A DNA stretch of 64,000 nt from Chionoecetes opilio (lineage: Eukaryota; Arthropoda; Malacostraca; Decapoda; Majidae), in the NCBI GenBank assembly GCA_016584305.1, contig JACEEZ010019104.1:148501-212500 (forward strand), given 5' to 3'. The translations under genes were made by a program, and so were the position numbers. The notes beneath the pieces were generated by a model. That model searched no databases. It had not been told where the DNA came from and saw nothing but the letters and a program-made list of their open reading frames with translations. Position 1 is the first letter of the stretch. Each line of letters opens with the position of its first letter. This document shows, one piece after another, positions 1 to 11,720 of this stretch.

Positions 1-199
1 TGCCTGTGATTAGAGGTTCATGCCGCCCCCCTGTGTCCTCCGATGCACTCGCAATCGAAGGTAGAGTTGATGGACAGGGCATGTGGGTGTTCTTCGGCCA
101 CTCGACGGTGCAGAAAGGTTTTGGTTTTCTTCGGGGATCGAACTCGGGTCACAGAGAACGCCAATCGGAGACGCTAACCACTCCGCTACCGCCTTCCCG
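1..199 (-). mobile_element. tRNA-derived SINE (tRNA-like head and tail)
   Basis: On the minus strand a pol III promoter-like pair is visible: an A-box-like TAGCGGAGTGG (complement of 178-188) and a B-box-like GAGTTCGATCCCC (complement of 133-145), with the spacing of a tRNA-derived head. The ends of the tRNA-like part do not pair as an acceptor stem, so this is a SINE rather than a working tRNA gene. It abuts the gypsy fragment at about 199, which suggests insertion into that older element. The 3' end lies outside the window. Confidence 0.5.
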
Positions 200-368
200 G
201 GCCTCGTAATCTAGCGGCGCAGGCATCGTGACCGCTGAAATCATCCGGAGGGTTGTATCACAGCGGGAGAGAGCGTCGGCCACGGTGTTATCTTGCCCTG
301 GGATATGGCGGATGTCTGTGGTAAACTCTGATATATAGGCCAGCTGTCTGGAGACCCGGGGGATATGG
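199..368 (-). pseudogene. Inverted Ty3/gypsy RNase H to linker fragment
   Basis: The minus strand encodes the same stretch as 1836-2008 on the plus strand, including the RNase H end motif HIPGQDNTVADALSR. It is therefore an inverted partial copy of the same gypsy family lying head-on to the reverse transcriptase remnant that follows. The open frame continues into the SINE and then ends. It is non-functional debris. The junction with the plus-strand remnant lies near 368. Confidence 0.7.
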
Positions 369-955
369 TACCAAAGGCCCAAGAAGGCGAATGGCGCGCG
401 TGCGGCGACTACACGCCATGACTCGACTCAACGCCATGACTCGGCCGGACCGTTACCCTATTCCACACGTGTTGGATTTTCACAGCATGCTGCATGGGCG
501 GTCAGTCTTTTTGAAGATTGATCTTCTACGGATCCTCCATCAGATACCCGTGGCTGAATAGGACGTGCCGAAGACTGCAGTGACGACGCCTTGCGGTCTG
601 TTTGAGTACCCTACATGAACTTCGGACTACGCAATGCGGCTCAGACCTTCCAGCGCTTTATGGATAAAGTAGTCAGGGGACTCGACTTCGTCGTGGTGTA
701 CATCGACGACATCCTTGTTGCCTCATCGTCGCACCAACAACACGAACTCCACCTGCGCCAGCTGCTCACTCGCCTTCAGGAGTTTTGTTTACTTATCCAC
801 CCAGCAAAGTGTGTGTTGGGTGCTCCGGCGCTGGACTTCTTGGGCCACAGAGTCACGTCAGCGGGCTTATCTCCCTCCCGCAGAAGGTATCAGCGATCGC
901 GGACTTCCCGCGGCCTCGTACGGTCAGGAAGCTCAGGGAATTTCTGGGGGTGATT
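369..955 (+). pseudogene. Ty3/gypsy reverse transcriptase domain, broken
   Basis: The translation carries the order of a Ty3/gypsy reverse transcriptase: a DYTRLN-like start (duplicated and shifted near 400-435), RYPIPHV, LKIDLL, TPCGLFEYP, the AQTFQRFMD thumb-side motif, and the catalytic YIDD at 699-710, followed by FLGHRVTSAG. In-frame stops (for example TAG at about 559 and TGA near 615) and frame changes break it. The family copies a genomic RNA into DNA together with RNase H and integrase. Here the domain stops abruptly at about 955, after the REFLGV motif, where unrelated sequence begins. The domain identification is firm; the exact subfamily is not known to me. Confidence 0.85.
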
Positions 956-1385
956 ACGAACGAGCGCGAAGCGCTCGCGTGTCCTCACTGGATACGGGAT
1001 CTTTCTCACAATCAAGCGGCCGACCCGACCCGACCGTCACGCTTTTCAGGAGCTTATATCTTTGAAATCCCGCTTCCGATTGACAAGCGGTCTTCGCCAT
1101 CTGATAGCCCCATTCAATCCCTTTTGTGCTTGACATGTTTTGTCTCACGTGAGGGGTCAGCATGGCGCGTGGCGCGTGCCGCGTGAGGGGTGTCAGACAA
1201 CGTTATCTTGCTATAGCTGAGAAACGGCTGTACCGACTAAGTTGAAATTTGGTGTGTGGTTTGACACCACACACCTAGCAATGTCACACAGGTCAAACTC
1301 CGGGTGACGCCACACGTACGCACGTGCGGCGGGTTTCTACGGGCTCGCTCGTCCTTCACCGATAAAGGCGTCTTTCTTACTGGTT
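956..1385. other. Unidentified insertion splitting the gypsy pol remnant
   Basis: The gypsy frame stops after REFLGV near 955 and resumes at NYYHRFIP near 1386, so about 430 bp are foreign to pol. The segment holds a direct repeat GGCGCGTG around 1163-1175 and a short hairpin around TGTGTGGT/ACCACACA (1252-1272). I recognise no terminal repeats, coding region or target duplication in it. Confidence 0.4.
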
Positions 1386-2540
1386 AATTATTACCACCGC
1401 TTCATTCCCCAAGCTGCCGCTCGGCTAGGCCCCTTACATGACCTCCTGAAGGGGGTAAAGAAAAACTCACCGAAGCCCCTGCAGTGGACTGATGAAGCCG
1501 AGGGAGCGTTCAACAGCATCAAGCAACAACTCGCTTCCACGACGCTCCTCGCCTACCCAGTCCCCAATGCCCCCTTCACTACTTCACTACTGACTACCTC
1601 AGCAGAAGCGATGGGCGCTGTCCTCCAGCAGAAGGTGGAGGACGAGCTTCGCTCTATCGCTTTCTTCAGCAAGCGTTTAGAGCCTTCCCAACGCCTCTAC
1701 AGCGCCTTCGATAGGGAGCTGTTGGCGGTGTATGAGGTCGTGAGACACTTCCGTCACTTCCTGGAGGACAGGGAGTTTCAAGTATTAACAGATCACAAGC
1801 CATTAACACACGTTATGGTGCAATCTGGCGAAAGTTTCATCCCCCGGGTCTCCAGACAGCTGGCCTATATATCAGAGTTTACCACAGACATCCGCCATAT
1901 CCCAGGACAAGATAACACCGTGGCCGACGCTCTCTCCTGCTGCGATACAACCCCCCGGATGATCTCAGCGGTCACGTTGCCTGCGCCGCTAGATTACGAG
2001 GCCCGGGCGGCGACACAGGAGGGAGACCCTGAGTTGCAAGTCCTAATTGAGGGGCCCACAGCGCTCCACCTGGTCCTGCACGACGTCCCCGACTCCGCGG
2101 CCAAACTCTGGTGTGATGTATCGTGCGGCCACGCACGCCCATTCATCACCCGTCAACACCTCAGGTCAGTGTTCAATCACTACTACTCCCTGAACCACCC
2201 CGGTATCCTCGGTAACCATTGCATCATGAGCAGGAGAGCGATATATGGCCTGGGATGAGACGTGACATCAAGGAATGGACGCGGGCTTGTCTTGCCTGTC
2301 AAACCGTAAAGATTCACCGACACACACGAGCCCCTCTCCACACCTTCCCCACGCCCACCCAACGATTTCACACCGTCCATGTAGACCTGGTGGGTCCCTT
2401 GCCGGCCTCCCACGGTCACCGTTACCTGCTGACGTGTGTGGACAGAGTGACCCGTTGGGGCGCCGCTATTCCCATGCCTGATAGTACCGCGGAGTGCACG
2501 GCTGCTCATTTCCTGTCGGGTTGGGTAGCACTACACACCT
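1386..2540 (+). pseudogene. Ty3/gypsy RNase H and integrase, broken
   Basis: The segment resumes with NYYHRFIP (end of the RT connection) and runs through a RNase H domain with FFSKRLEP, YSAFDRELLAVYE, LTDHKPL and HIPGQDNTVADALS. A spacer is followed by an integrase zinc finger of HHCC type (HPGI... CLACQ near 2290) and the start of the DDE core, with HVDLVGPLP (catalytic Asp codon 2384-2386) and CVDRVTRW (2435-2451). A frameshift near 2220-2260 separates the RNase H frame from the integrase frame. The core is cut off after FLSGWVA at about 2535, so the last catalytic Glu is missing. The element cannot encode a complete integrase. Confidence 0.88.
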
Positions 2541-2587
2541 GTTCCTGCGGACGGATGCCCACACGAGACCCCTGAACACACCCTAAA

Positions 2588-3319
2588 AGGGTCCCTTCCG
2601 TGTCCTGGTGCGCTGGGAAAAGCACGTAACCCTCGACGTTCGTGGGCACCCGTATATGACGTCGTGGGACCACGTGAAGGTGGCTCATCTCCTTCCGTCA
2701 CCTCCTCCTACCCCCCTCCCTCAAAATGTGCAACTCCTTCCTTCTATTCCTTCTCCTTCAGATCATCCACTGCTCCCTCACCCCCGGTTTGTCGTCCTCC
2801 CCCCTGATCCCTTACAGGGGGTTTCTCCCTCCCTTCCTCTTCAACCTCTCCTCAGCGCTGAGGTTTTGGCGGCCTCGTCGCCACCCCTTCCTGCTCGGGC
2901 CCATCCTCCACCAACCCCTATTCCCTCTCCGCAGCCTACACCTGCCTCACTCACAACCCCTTCCCCCACCCCCAGTCCTCATCCTCCACCGGACCCAACA
3001 CCTTCCCCCACCTTCAGTCATCATCCTACACCTGACCCAGCACCTTCTCCCCCACACCTTATCCTCACCTCCCCCTCCCTTTCCCCCCCTTCACACGTTG
3101 CTTCTCATCCTGCAGATCTGGCGGTTTCCGACACACCGCCTCTTCCCCTTCCCGGCACCCTTACAGCCGCGGCCGTGGATTCGCCTTCAGAGGACAGCGA
3201 TGCTGGGGAGTCTGTAGTTCTGTGGCCTCTGGGGAGTCTGACTGTTCTCCTCGTTCCGGAGAACTACGCAACGCGTTCGCCCCCGCTTCTTCCGACTGTA
3301 ATAGGCAGTGTCATTCATC

Positions 3320-3320
<1 letters not shown>
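2588..3320 (+). pseudogene. 3' end of gypsy pol with proline-rich tail
   Basis: KGPFRVL and HPYMTSWDHVKVAHL (2588-2695) match the short beta-barrel at the end of many arthropod Ty3/gypsy pol proteins. A long Pro/Ser-rich stretch follows, with repeated PPPTP, SPHPPP and PDPAPSPP blocks to about 3190, then an acidic SPSEDSDAG patch. The order (integrase, barrel, Pro-rich tail) is that of the element, but the rest of the integrase core is deleted between 2540 and 2588. The frame runs into microsatellite without the natural end. Confidence 0.6.
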
Positions 3321-3708
<388 letters not shown>

Positions 3709-3787
3709 AAAAAGGGGAGTACTGTGGTGGCCCCAGGTTGGAGCCGCACACCTGGCTAATTACCCCTAAAGGTCAAGCCAACCGAGA

Positions 3788-4718
3788 CCACCGAGAGACA
3801 AGGCCTGGTGGATCGCCCGTGACGTCACACCATAAGGATGCAACCCGCTCCGCTCCCCGTACAAGTTTACCTACCTAATATAATGTTTATCAGTATAAAA
3901 GATATACTGTTATCTTCGGAAATGTTTGTTCTATAATATTATCAAATAAAAAACCGTAAAACACACAAAGAAAGTGCCATTATGAGACTTTCAAGAAATA
4001 TGCATTAACTTAAACTCTTCGCCATTTAATATTTTGCTCGCAAACATTTTACATGGAGAATATCGATAGAAGCGGAGTTTAATTAGCTTTCCATTGATAT
4101 GTTTCGTTTAGTGATAAATGAATTAGCGGCATGCATAAATTAGCGTTAACTAAATATAAAAAATCATGAAATCTGGTAATTTCCTACCTAATATATGTTT
4201 ATCAGTATAAAATATATACTGTTATCTTCGGAAATGTTTGTTCTATAATATTATCAAATAAAAAATCGTAAAATACACTAAAGAAATGCCATTATGAGAC
4301 TTTCAAGAAATATGCATGTACTTAAACTTTTCGCTATTTAATATTTTGTGCAAAAACTTTTTACATAGAGAATATCAATAGAAGTGGAATTTAATTAGCT
4401 TTCCATTGATATATTTCTTTTTCTGATAAATGAATTAGAACTATGCATAAATTAGCGTTAACTAAATAAATAACATCATGAAATCGGGTAAATTACCCGA
4501 TTTCATATATATAGTTTTTAAAAAATGGCATTTTCTTTGTGTGTTTTACGGTTTTTTATTTGATAATATTATAGAACAAACATTTCCGAAGATAACAGTA
4601 TATCTTTTATACTGATAAACATTACATTAGGTAGGTAAACTTGTACAGGGAGCGGTGCGGGTGGTATCCTTATGGTGTGACGTCACGGGCGATCCACCAG
4701 GCCTTATCATCTCGGTGG
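3788..4718. mobile_element. Long-terminal-inverted-repeat element, non-autonomous
   Basis: The left end (CCACCGAGAGACAAGGCC, 3788) and the right end (complement of 4702-4718) are imperfect inverted copies, and the inversion continues about 200 bp on each side. Both arms carry GTGACGTCAC, a TTTATCAGTATAAAAGATAT block and a TTTGATAATATTATAGAAC-type block. Between the arms, about 330-bp units starting at TTTATCAGTATA are repeated directly (near 3887 and 4199). No coding sequence is seen. The inner unit recurs at 22.8, 25.1, 40.7 and 56.2-57.1 kb. The class is unknown to me; the structure suggests a non-autonomous DNA element. Confidence 0.65.
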
Positions 4719-4790
4719 CCACGAGCCAACACATGGTGGCCGGATCTGACTCACTCGTGATCCAAATTCCTCCCGCACCTCCTTTCCCTC

Positions 4791-5990
4791 CTGGGCAGGA
4801 AGCCAGCAACAAAGGTAGTTGGGCCAGCAACGACGATCTCTCCGAACTTCGTTTCCTAAAGACGAAAGCTACAAAGCCTCCCTTTTCGGTCGTTAACGTG
4901 TCGGAAGGCGCTGACTGGCTAAGGCGAGTAATGACGTCATCAAGCGCGTCATCAGCCACCAGCCAATGATAAACAGTTTTTAGAACTTCTCGACCAATCA
5001 CAAGTCAGCGAGACATATTTCCGGGGAAGAATGGCATGCCAGACTGCCTCTCCCCGCCTTGTCCCCGTCATCTCAAACTAATTCTCGTTTTATTCGGAAT
5101 GCTTGCGTTTTAAGGAGTTTTAATGTATCAGAAAGTAAGATGTATAAGTAAGGAGCCTGTGTTGCTAGTGTTTTGGTGGTAGAAGGTGCATGTGTGTGTG
5201 GGTTGAAATAGTGAATATTTGTGATATGGGGAGGCCCGCGGCAAGGCCTCTCCGTCACTCTGCCTCGCCATCAGTCACCTCATCATAACATCTTTAAATC
5301 ACCCTTATTTAAGGTGACACACGGTGCTACATTGATTTAGATAATGACAAGTATATATAACATCTCACCATAATCACTAAGTTGTATAATAACGAGTAAT
5401 AAGACGTTTAATCCTGCCCAAACCTACAGTGGCGGAGGAGCTGGCGGCTCCAGCGGCGCCGCCACTCAAAACTTTTGAGTAAAAACCCGCAGTTATCCGC
5501 CTCACCTCTGTGCCTTCCTGAAGAAGACAGTCAGCTCCCACGCCTATGATAGCACCAGGGATCATAAGATTCCTCAAGGGGTTCTCGCTCCCCTACTAAA
5601 TATTACCAAAGACATCTATCTCCCTTCGTGAAGTTGGTGTTGATATCCACCTCACGGGCTTCATGCTGCTGCTGCTGCTGCTGCCGAAGGCCGCGCTGCC
5701 AGACGTAGATGAGTCCCTTGCTTGTATTTCATCTCTTTACTCATATATATGAATAATATCCATCCAAATGCAATCATATGTCTACATTCACCTATAAAAA
5801 AGATATTTCATAGCATACCAAGCAATAATGAGCATGTCTGGAGACTTCCGACCTCTGCTAATACCGGTCTTGAGCAGTCGTTGGCCAGTGTGCACGTTAA
5901 CGACGAAATCGACGAATTTTCCGCGCTGTGGGTTCCGTCGTTGGACTAACGACCAAAAGAAGGTCTTTAAGTGTTTTGTGGCTTCTGGCC
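4791..5990. repeat. 1.2-kb tandem duplication, copy 1
   Basis: Starts at CTGGGCAGGA (4791) and is followed immediately by a second copy offset by about 1200-1207 bp. It contains a TGACGTCA palindrome with two CCAAT boxes (4932-5000), TCC-rich blocks, a (CTG)n run near 5660 and ends at GGCTTCTGGCC. Neither strand has a convincing long conserved reading frame. Function unknown. Confidence 0.85.
4929..5000. promoter_or_regulatory. CRE-like TGACGTCA plus CCAAT boxes (copy 1)
   Basis: TGACGTCA at 4932-4939 is the full CRE palindrome bound by CREB/ATF-type bZIP factors in animals. It is followed by GCGTCATC, CCAAT at 4963 and CCAAT at 4994. The cluster looks promoter-like, but no transcript start or coding region can be tied to it. 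The same cluster is at 6132-6200 in copy 2. Confidence 0.3.
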
Positions 5991-7201
5991 CTGGGCAGGA
6001 ACCCAGCAACAAAGGTAGTTGCGCTAGCAACGACCATCTCTCTGAACGTCTTTTCCTAACGACGAAAGCTACAAAGCCTCCCTTTTCGGTCGTTAACGCG
6101 TCGGAAGGCGCTGACTGGCTAAGGAGAGTAATGACGTCATCAAGCGCGTCATCAGTCACTAGCCAATGACAAACTGTTTTTAAAACTTCTCGACCAATCA
6201 CAAGTCAGCGAGACATATTTCCGGGCAAGAATGGCATGCCAGACTGCCTCTCCCCGCCTTCTTGCCCCGTCATCTCAAACTAATTCTCGTTTTATTCAGA
6301 ATGCTTGCGTTTTAAGGAGTTTTAATGTATCAGATAGTAAGATGTATAAGTAAGGAGCCTGTGTTGCTAGTGTTTTGGTGGTAGAAGGTGTGTGTGTGGG
6401 TTAAAATAGTGAATATTTGTGTTATGGAGAGGCCCCGCGGCAAGGCCTCTCCGTCACTCTGCCCCGTCATCAGTCACCTCATCATAACATCTTTAAATTA
6501 CCCTTATTTAAGGTGACACACGGTGCTACATTGATTTAGATAATGACAAGTATATATAACATCTCACCATAATCACTAAGTTATATAATAACGAGTAATA
6601 AGACGTTTAAGCCTGCCCAAACCTACAGTGGCGGAGGAGCTGGGGGCTCCAGCCGCCACACTCAACAGTTTTGAGTAAAAACCCGCAGTTATCCGCCTCA
6701 CCTGTGCCTTCCTGAAGAAGACAGTCAGCTCCCACGTCTGTGATAGCACCATAGGATATCACCAGGGATCATAGGATTCCTCAAGGGGTTCTCGCTCCCC
6801 TACTAAATATTACCAAAGAGATCTACCTCCCTTGGTGAAGTTGGTGTTGATATCCACCTCACGGGCTTCATCCTGCTGCTGCTGCTGCTGCCGAAGGCCG
6901 CGCTGCCAGACGTAGATGAGTCCCTTGCTTGTATTTCATCTCTTTACTCATATATATGAATAATATCCATCCAAATGCAATCATATGTCTACATTCACCT
7001 ATAAAAAAGATATTTCATAGCATACCAAGCAATAATGAGCATGCCTGGAGACTTCCGACCTCTGCTAATACTGGTCTTGAGCAGTCGTTGGCCAGTGTGC
7101 ACGTTAACGACGAAATCGACGAATTTTCCGCGCTGTGGGTTCCGTCGTTGGACTAACGACCAAAAAAAGGTCTTTAAGTGTTTTGTGGCTTCTGGCCCTG
7201 G
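5991..7201. repeat. 1.2-kb tandem duplication, copy 2
   Basis: Direct copy of the preceding unit with a few per cent differences and small indels, for example a 12-base insertion around 6745. The shared sequence ends at GGCCCTGG (about 7201), where copy 2 continues into unique sequence. Part of the unit (5480-5560 and its partner near 6685) is also recognisable at 27860-27920 inside an intron, so the unit contains a dispersed repeat. Confidence 0.85.
6129..6200. promoter_or_regulatory. CRE-like TGACGTCA plus CCAAT boxes (copy 2)
   Basis: TGACGTCA at 6132-6139 with CCAAT at about 6162 and 6193, the same order and spacing as in the first copy. Conservation of the block in both copies may simply reflect recent duplication. 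Confidence 0.3.
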
Positions 7202-8371
7202 CTTCCTAGACCAGCTTCTTTCAGTTACCTCCCCGCCACCACAGTGAGAGGACACACACCTTCTGTCTGTGTTCCTCGTGGCCTCCCTCCGCTGTACCTA
7301 CATATTACCGCCGTAATAGACTTGTGTGTGAGCTCTGTGTTTGGTGTAACCCGTGTCTAGCTAAAGAACATACTACACTATCTACAGGTGTGTTGAGTCA
7401 GCTCAGAGTTGGGGAGCTGAGCTGAGGCTGTGTGATGCGCTGTTGGGGGGAACTGCCGGGGATATGTGTGTTGCCGCTTCGTTGCTGTATGTACACTGCT
7501 GTACTGGGGCGTTTGATACGTAGATGCTGGGTTGTAGAAGTGGTGTGTTGTACAGGTTTTCGTAGGTTTCCTTAATGTGAACGCTTGTATCTTGAATTGT
7601 AGACCATAGAAATTGGTGAGACGTTGTTGTCTGGCAGTGCTGTAGATAATTCTGAGTGCAGCGGAGTCGACCTTGTGACCCAAGGAATGTGTTAATGCTG
7701 CAGTAGCTTGGAGTGTGTCCGTATCTCTCTCCCTTATAGAAGGAATGTTGATATACGTATTGCTTGTGCACTTTTAGTAATTGTAAACTAATCTTGATCA
7801 AAGTGACCTTGTAGTTGCAGCTTGGTTGCTTGGTTATTGTTGTGTTGTATTACGGCTTGATATAATTTTCCTTTGCGGTAAAAGGACGTAGGTTGCTTGG
7901 TTGATGTTTGTAGTTGTGGTAATGGTTGTTATCTGTTTGGTTGTGGCTTGTCATGAGCACCGGAGAACGTTGCAGTATGTTTGTAGCAACTTGGTTTTAC
8001 TTTGTAGTACGTGGGATAACTTTGTAACTTTCGGATCCTGGTTTTGAGAGCGAGGTTTGTATATATGCTTGTAGAAATGCGTATGGTGTCGATTCACACC
8101 ATTAATCTGCCACCATCGTAAGTTGCTATGTTTGTAAAGCTTTCTAGGGCTAAGTCAAAATGGTAATGTACAGTTTGTACACATATATTTATAAGTCCAT
8201 TAAGGAACTTAAGTTTGTTACAACCAATAGGACTGTTTTAGTTAAGGACTTAAGGGATAATAGATACTACATACCGCCAAAATGTTAATTTCCGAATTTG
8301 TTTTGTGGACCTTGGAGATTGCTCATATACGAGTGGTTGTTCATAACATAATTATGTACATATTTTTATAA
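7202..8371. other. Intergenic, no gene recognised
   Basis: Mostly T/G-rich sequence with many TTGTAG and GGTTG words. Neither strand contains a domain I recognise. Short minus-strand frames at 7378-7801 lack similarity to any family I know. Confidence 0.5.
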
Positions 8372-9242
8372 TTCATTTAAAGTTGGTTTCGTGCCTTATA
8401 ATGAGGAAACAACATATTTTGTGAAGTTTTGTTGATGTGGCCATATACGTCAAGGGATGAATATTTATCGGTTTTACACATGTTTATGTATATTTCTTGA
8501 TCTATAGTTTTATTCGAATACTCCCAGTGGTCACCAGCAAAGGTATGAAAACAACAAATCAAGATTTTCTTCACAGAGATCACGGCTCCCATCGACAGAG
8601 TCTACAGGCGCAAAGGAACAAATTGGTCACAGAGGGTTATGTTTCGTCTCATAATTTATGTATGCAGGAACTATTCACTATCTGAGAAACAAAAGAGTTA
8701 ATGTATGTCTAATGTATTTACAGATTATACGCATACGTATTTACGCGTACATGCGTACATACGTACGCTTACGCATACGTATTTACAGAATTTACAGATT
8801 ATACGCGTAAAACTGCTTATATTTCACAAGTACCAATCATTAAAACCATTGCAAGAATATGTTATGTATAGGGTAAATAACGATTAGGACGAGTATGGAA
8901 CTCTATTAATATTATTCCTTATATGAACTCACTCCATCGTGAAGTCATAGATATAGCTGTAAAGTCAAATTAGCAGATTTATCTGCTGTTAAAAGATACA
9001 GAATACGATCTGGGTCTTGGTCTGGGGAGACTCTGGGCTCAGACTCTTGGCTTCTTTTTCTTTTAATACCTTTGCTGGTGACCTCTGGGAGTATTTAAAT
9101 AAAACTATAGATAAAGAAAATATTTATACAACTGTGTAAAAACCGATAAATATTCATCCCTTGACGTATATGGCAATATCAACAAAACTTCACAATATAT
9201 GCTGTTACCTCATTATAAGGCACGAAACCAACTTTAAATGAA
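8372..9242. mobile_element. Inverted-repeat element with ~175-bp arms
   Basis: The left arm (8372-8549, starting TTCATTTAAAGTTGG) is repeated in inverse orientation at 9065-9242 with a few indels. Both arms share the blocks AAGGGATGAATATTTATCGG and GCACGAAACCAAC in opposite senses. The centre is AT-rich, with CGTA-rich short repeats at 8727-8790 and no transposase. The shape is that of a non-autonomous DNA transposon (MITE-like). No clean target-site duplication can be read. Confidence 0.65.
8727..8800. repeat. Imperfect TACGTACGCATACG repeats
   Basis: Variations of CATACGTATTTAC and GTACATACGTACGC alternate, including two copies of ACGCATACGTATTTAC. The tract is locally palindromic because of its ACGT content. 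Confidence 0.6.
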
Positions 9243-9357
9243 ATTAAGACCTTCTTAGTGCCACCACTTCCACTTTAACCAATCAGCGTGCGCGACACAA
9301 GTCTGTATTTGGCGGGAAATACGTATAAACAAACCTCGGCGTATACCACGCCGAGGG

Positions 9358-9377
9358 AGTCTCTCTTTCTCTCACTC

Positions 9378-9457
<80 letters not shown>

Positions 9458-9552
9458 TCTACTCCTACTCCTACTCCTACTCCTACTCCTACTCCTACTC
9501 CTACTCCTACTCCTCTCTCTCTCTCTCTCCCTTTTTTTTTTTTTTTTTTTTT
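9358..9552. repeat. (CT)n, (CTCCTA)n and poly(T) tract
   Basis: About 90 bp of CT dinucleotides are followed by about ten CTCCTA-type hexamers, more CT and a run of about 20 T at 9533-9552. Read on the minus strand, the T run is the poly(A) tail of the adjacent LINE. Confidence 0.95.
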
Positions 9553-11020
9553 ACATTTGATATTAATTTTACAGCCAAAAGTTCCCGGTGAGGTTCCGAT
9601 AACTATCTTTAGTCTGCACATTTAGTTGACTAATTATGTCCAGATGGCATCAGCCAGGCATTCACTGCACACTTGAAGATGTGGAGTGTGGCGGCCTGGT
9701 GCATGTCAGTCTGTCGCACTACACGGTTCCACAGCCTGCTGTATCGCGGCAGGAAGGAGCGGAAGAAGGTCGCTGCCCTGGCGAAGGGAACAATGAGTTG
9801 TTGGTCCCTCTTGTTGGCGTCCCTGGTGGAGTATGGGTTAGGTGTCGCCCACGGCTGCCGGAGTATAGCGAGGTGTGGGGCGCCCTGCTTGAGGATTTTG
9901 TACGTGACGCACAGGCCGGCCACGTCTCGCCTGTGCTGTAGGGGCTGTAGGAGGGCGAGCTGCATGTCTGGTGCTGCCTTCAGGGAGATGAGCCGCTGGG
10001 CACGGTTTTGTACCTTGTCTAGAAGACCAAGGTACGAGGGGGGCAGGATGACCAAGTCAGGGGGGCGTACTCCATGAGGGAGCGGACTTGGGCCGCATAA
10101 AGGGTTGTGACACCCCGAGCGTCAAGGAGGTGGGAGACGCGCCTGACGCAGTTCAACCTGCCTGCGGCCTTAGAGGCTGTCTTCCTGACGTGGCTGGTGA
10201 AGGAGAGGGTGCTGTTCACCTCAACGCCGAGAATGTTGACCGTCGGCTGCAAGGGCAACACCTTCCCGTCCAGAAGAATGGGTGGGATAGGGGTGGCTGG
10301 GGGGTGATGTCGCCGGGAGATCAGCATGACCTGTGTTTTGTCCTGGGCGAGATCAACCTGCCACCGTCGTCCCCATGAGGTGATGGTCTCCAACACTTGG
10401 TTGACGAGGGCGACAGTAGTGCGGTGGTCAGTACTGTCACAGGGGAATGTGAGGGTGCAGTCATCCGCGTAGGCGTGTGCCTCCGGGGTGAGCATCAGGA
10501 GGTCGTTAAAAAACACATTCCATAATAGGGGTCCAAGAACACTGCCTTGTGGGACACCAGCTCCAATCGGGTGTTCTTCCGAAGTGTGTCTGTTCACCGC
10601 CACGCTGAGAGATCTGTTCCGCAGGTAGTCGTGAAGGAGGTGGAGAAGGCCGCCAGTCACTCCCATGCTGCGGAGTTTGGTGATGAGACCGGAGTGCCAC
10701 ACCCTATCAAAAGCTCCGGCGATGTCCAAGGCGATGACGAAAGTGTCGCGTCCTCTGTCCAGGGATTGGTGCCATAAGGTGGACATAAGGAGAAGGATGT
10801 CGTTGGCAGACCTGTTAGGGCGGAAGCCGAACTGTCTGTTGCTGAGGATGCGGTGTGTGGTGAAGAAGTAGGAGATCCTGCTGGCAATGATGGTTTCCAG
10901 TGTCTTGCCGAGGACAGACAGGAGGGAGATTGGTCTGTAGTTTTTTGGCTCCGTCTTCTTTCCCTTTTTGTGAATGGCTGCTACTCTTGCCACCTTCCAC
11001 GTGGAGGGCACTTACCAGTG
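9534..11020 (-). pseudogene. 5'-truncated non-LTR retrotransposon (jockey/CR1-like RT)
   Basis: On the minus strand a reverse transcriptase starts at 11011 (WKVARVAAIHKKG) and shows YRPISLLSVLGK, FGFRPNRSANDILL, ALDIAGAFDRVWH, GVPQGSVLGPLLW and the catalytic AYADD. A thumb and the TWSSCP region follow. Near 10019-10055 the frame shifts, and the end of the protein continues to a stop at 9630. A 3' UTR and a poly(A) tail (poly(T) at 9533-9552 on the plus strand) complete the 3' end. The endonuclease is missing because of 5' truncation, as is usual after target-primed reverse transcription. One frameshift in the RT part means the copy is dead but fairly young. Confidence 0.88.
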
Positions 11021-11068
11021 CTGAGACAACACTGGTAAGTGGCCCTCCACGTGGAAGGTGGCAAGAGT

Positions 11069-11071
<3 letters not shown>
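10980..11071. repeat. Near-perfect fold-back at the LINE 5' end
   Basis: Arm 10980-11020 and arm 11030-11071 are reverse complements with one inserted base, around the 9-base loop CTGAGACAA. The left arm is the LINE coding sequence (WKVARV codons). The right arm repeats it inverted and runs directly into the (CT)n array. A 5' inversion during insertion, or a chimeric sequencing fold-back, could give this shape. Confidence 0.9.

Positions 11072-11720
<649 letters not shown>

Noticed and set aside
110..199. A functional tRNA gene on the minus strand
   Set aside because: A- and B-box-like words are present, but the ends do not form an acceptor stem; a SINE head explains it better.
9288..9560. 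Leu/Ser-rich frame next to the LINE tail
   Set aside because: Made of (CT)n, (CTCCTA)n and the poly(T) of the LINE.
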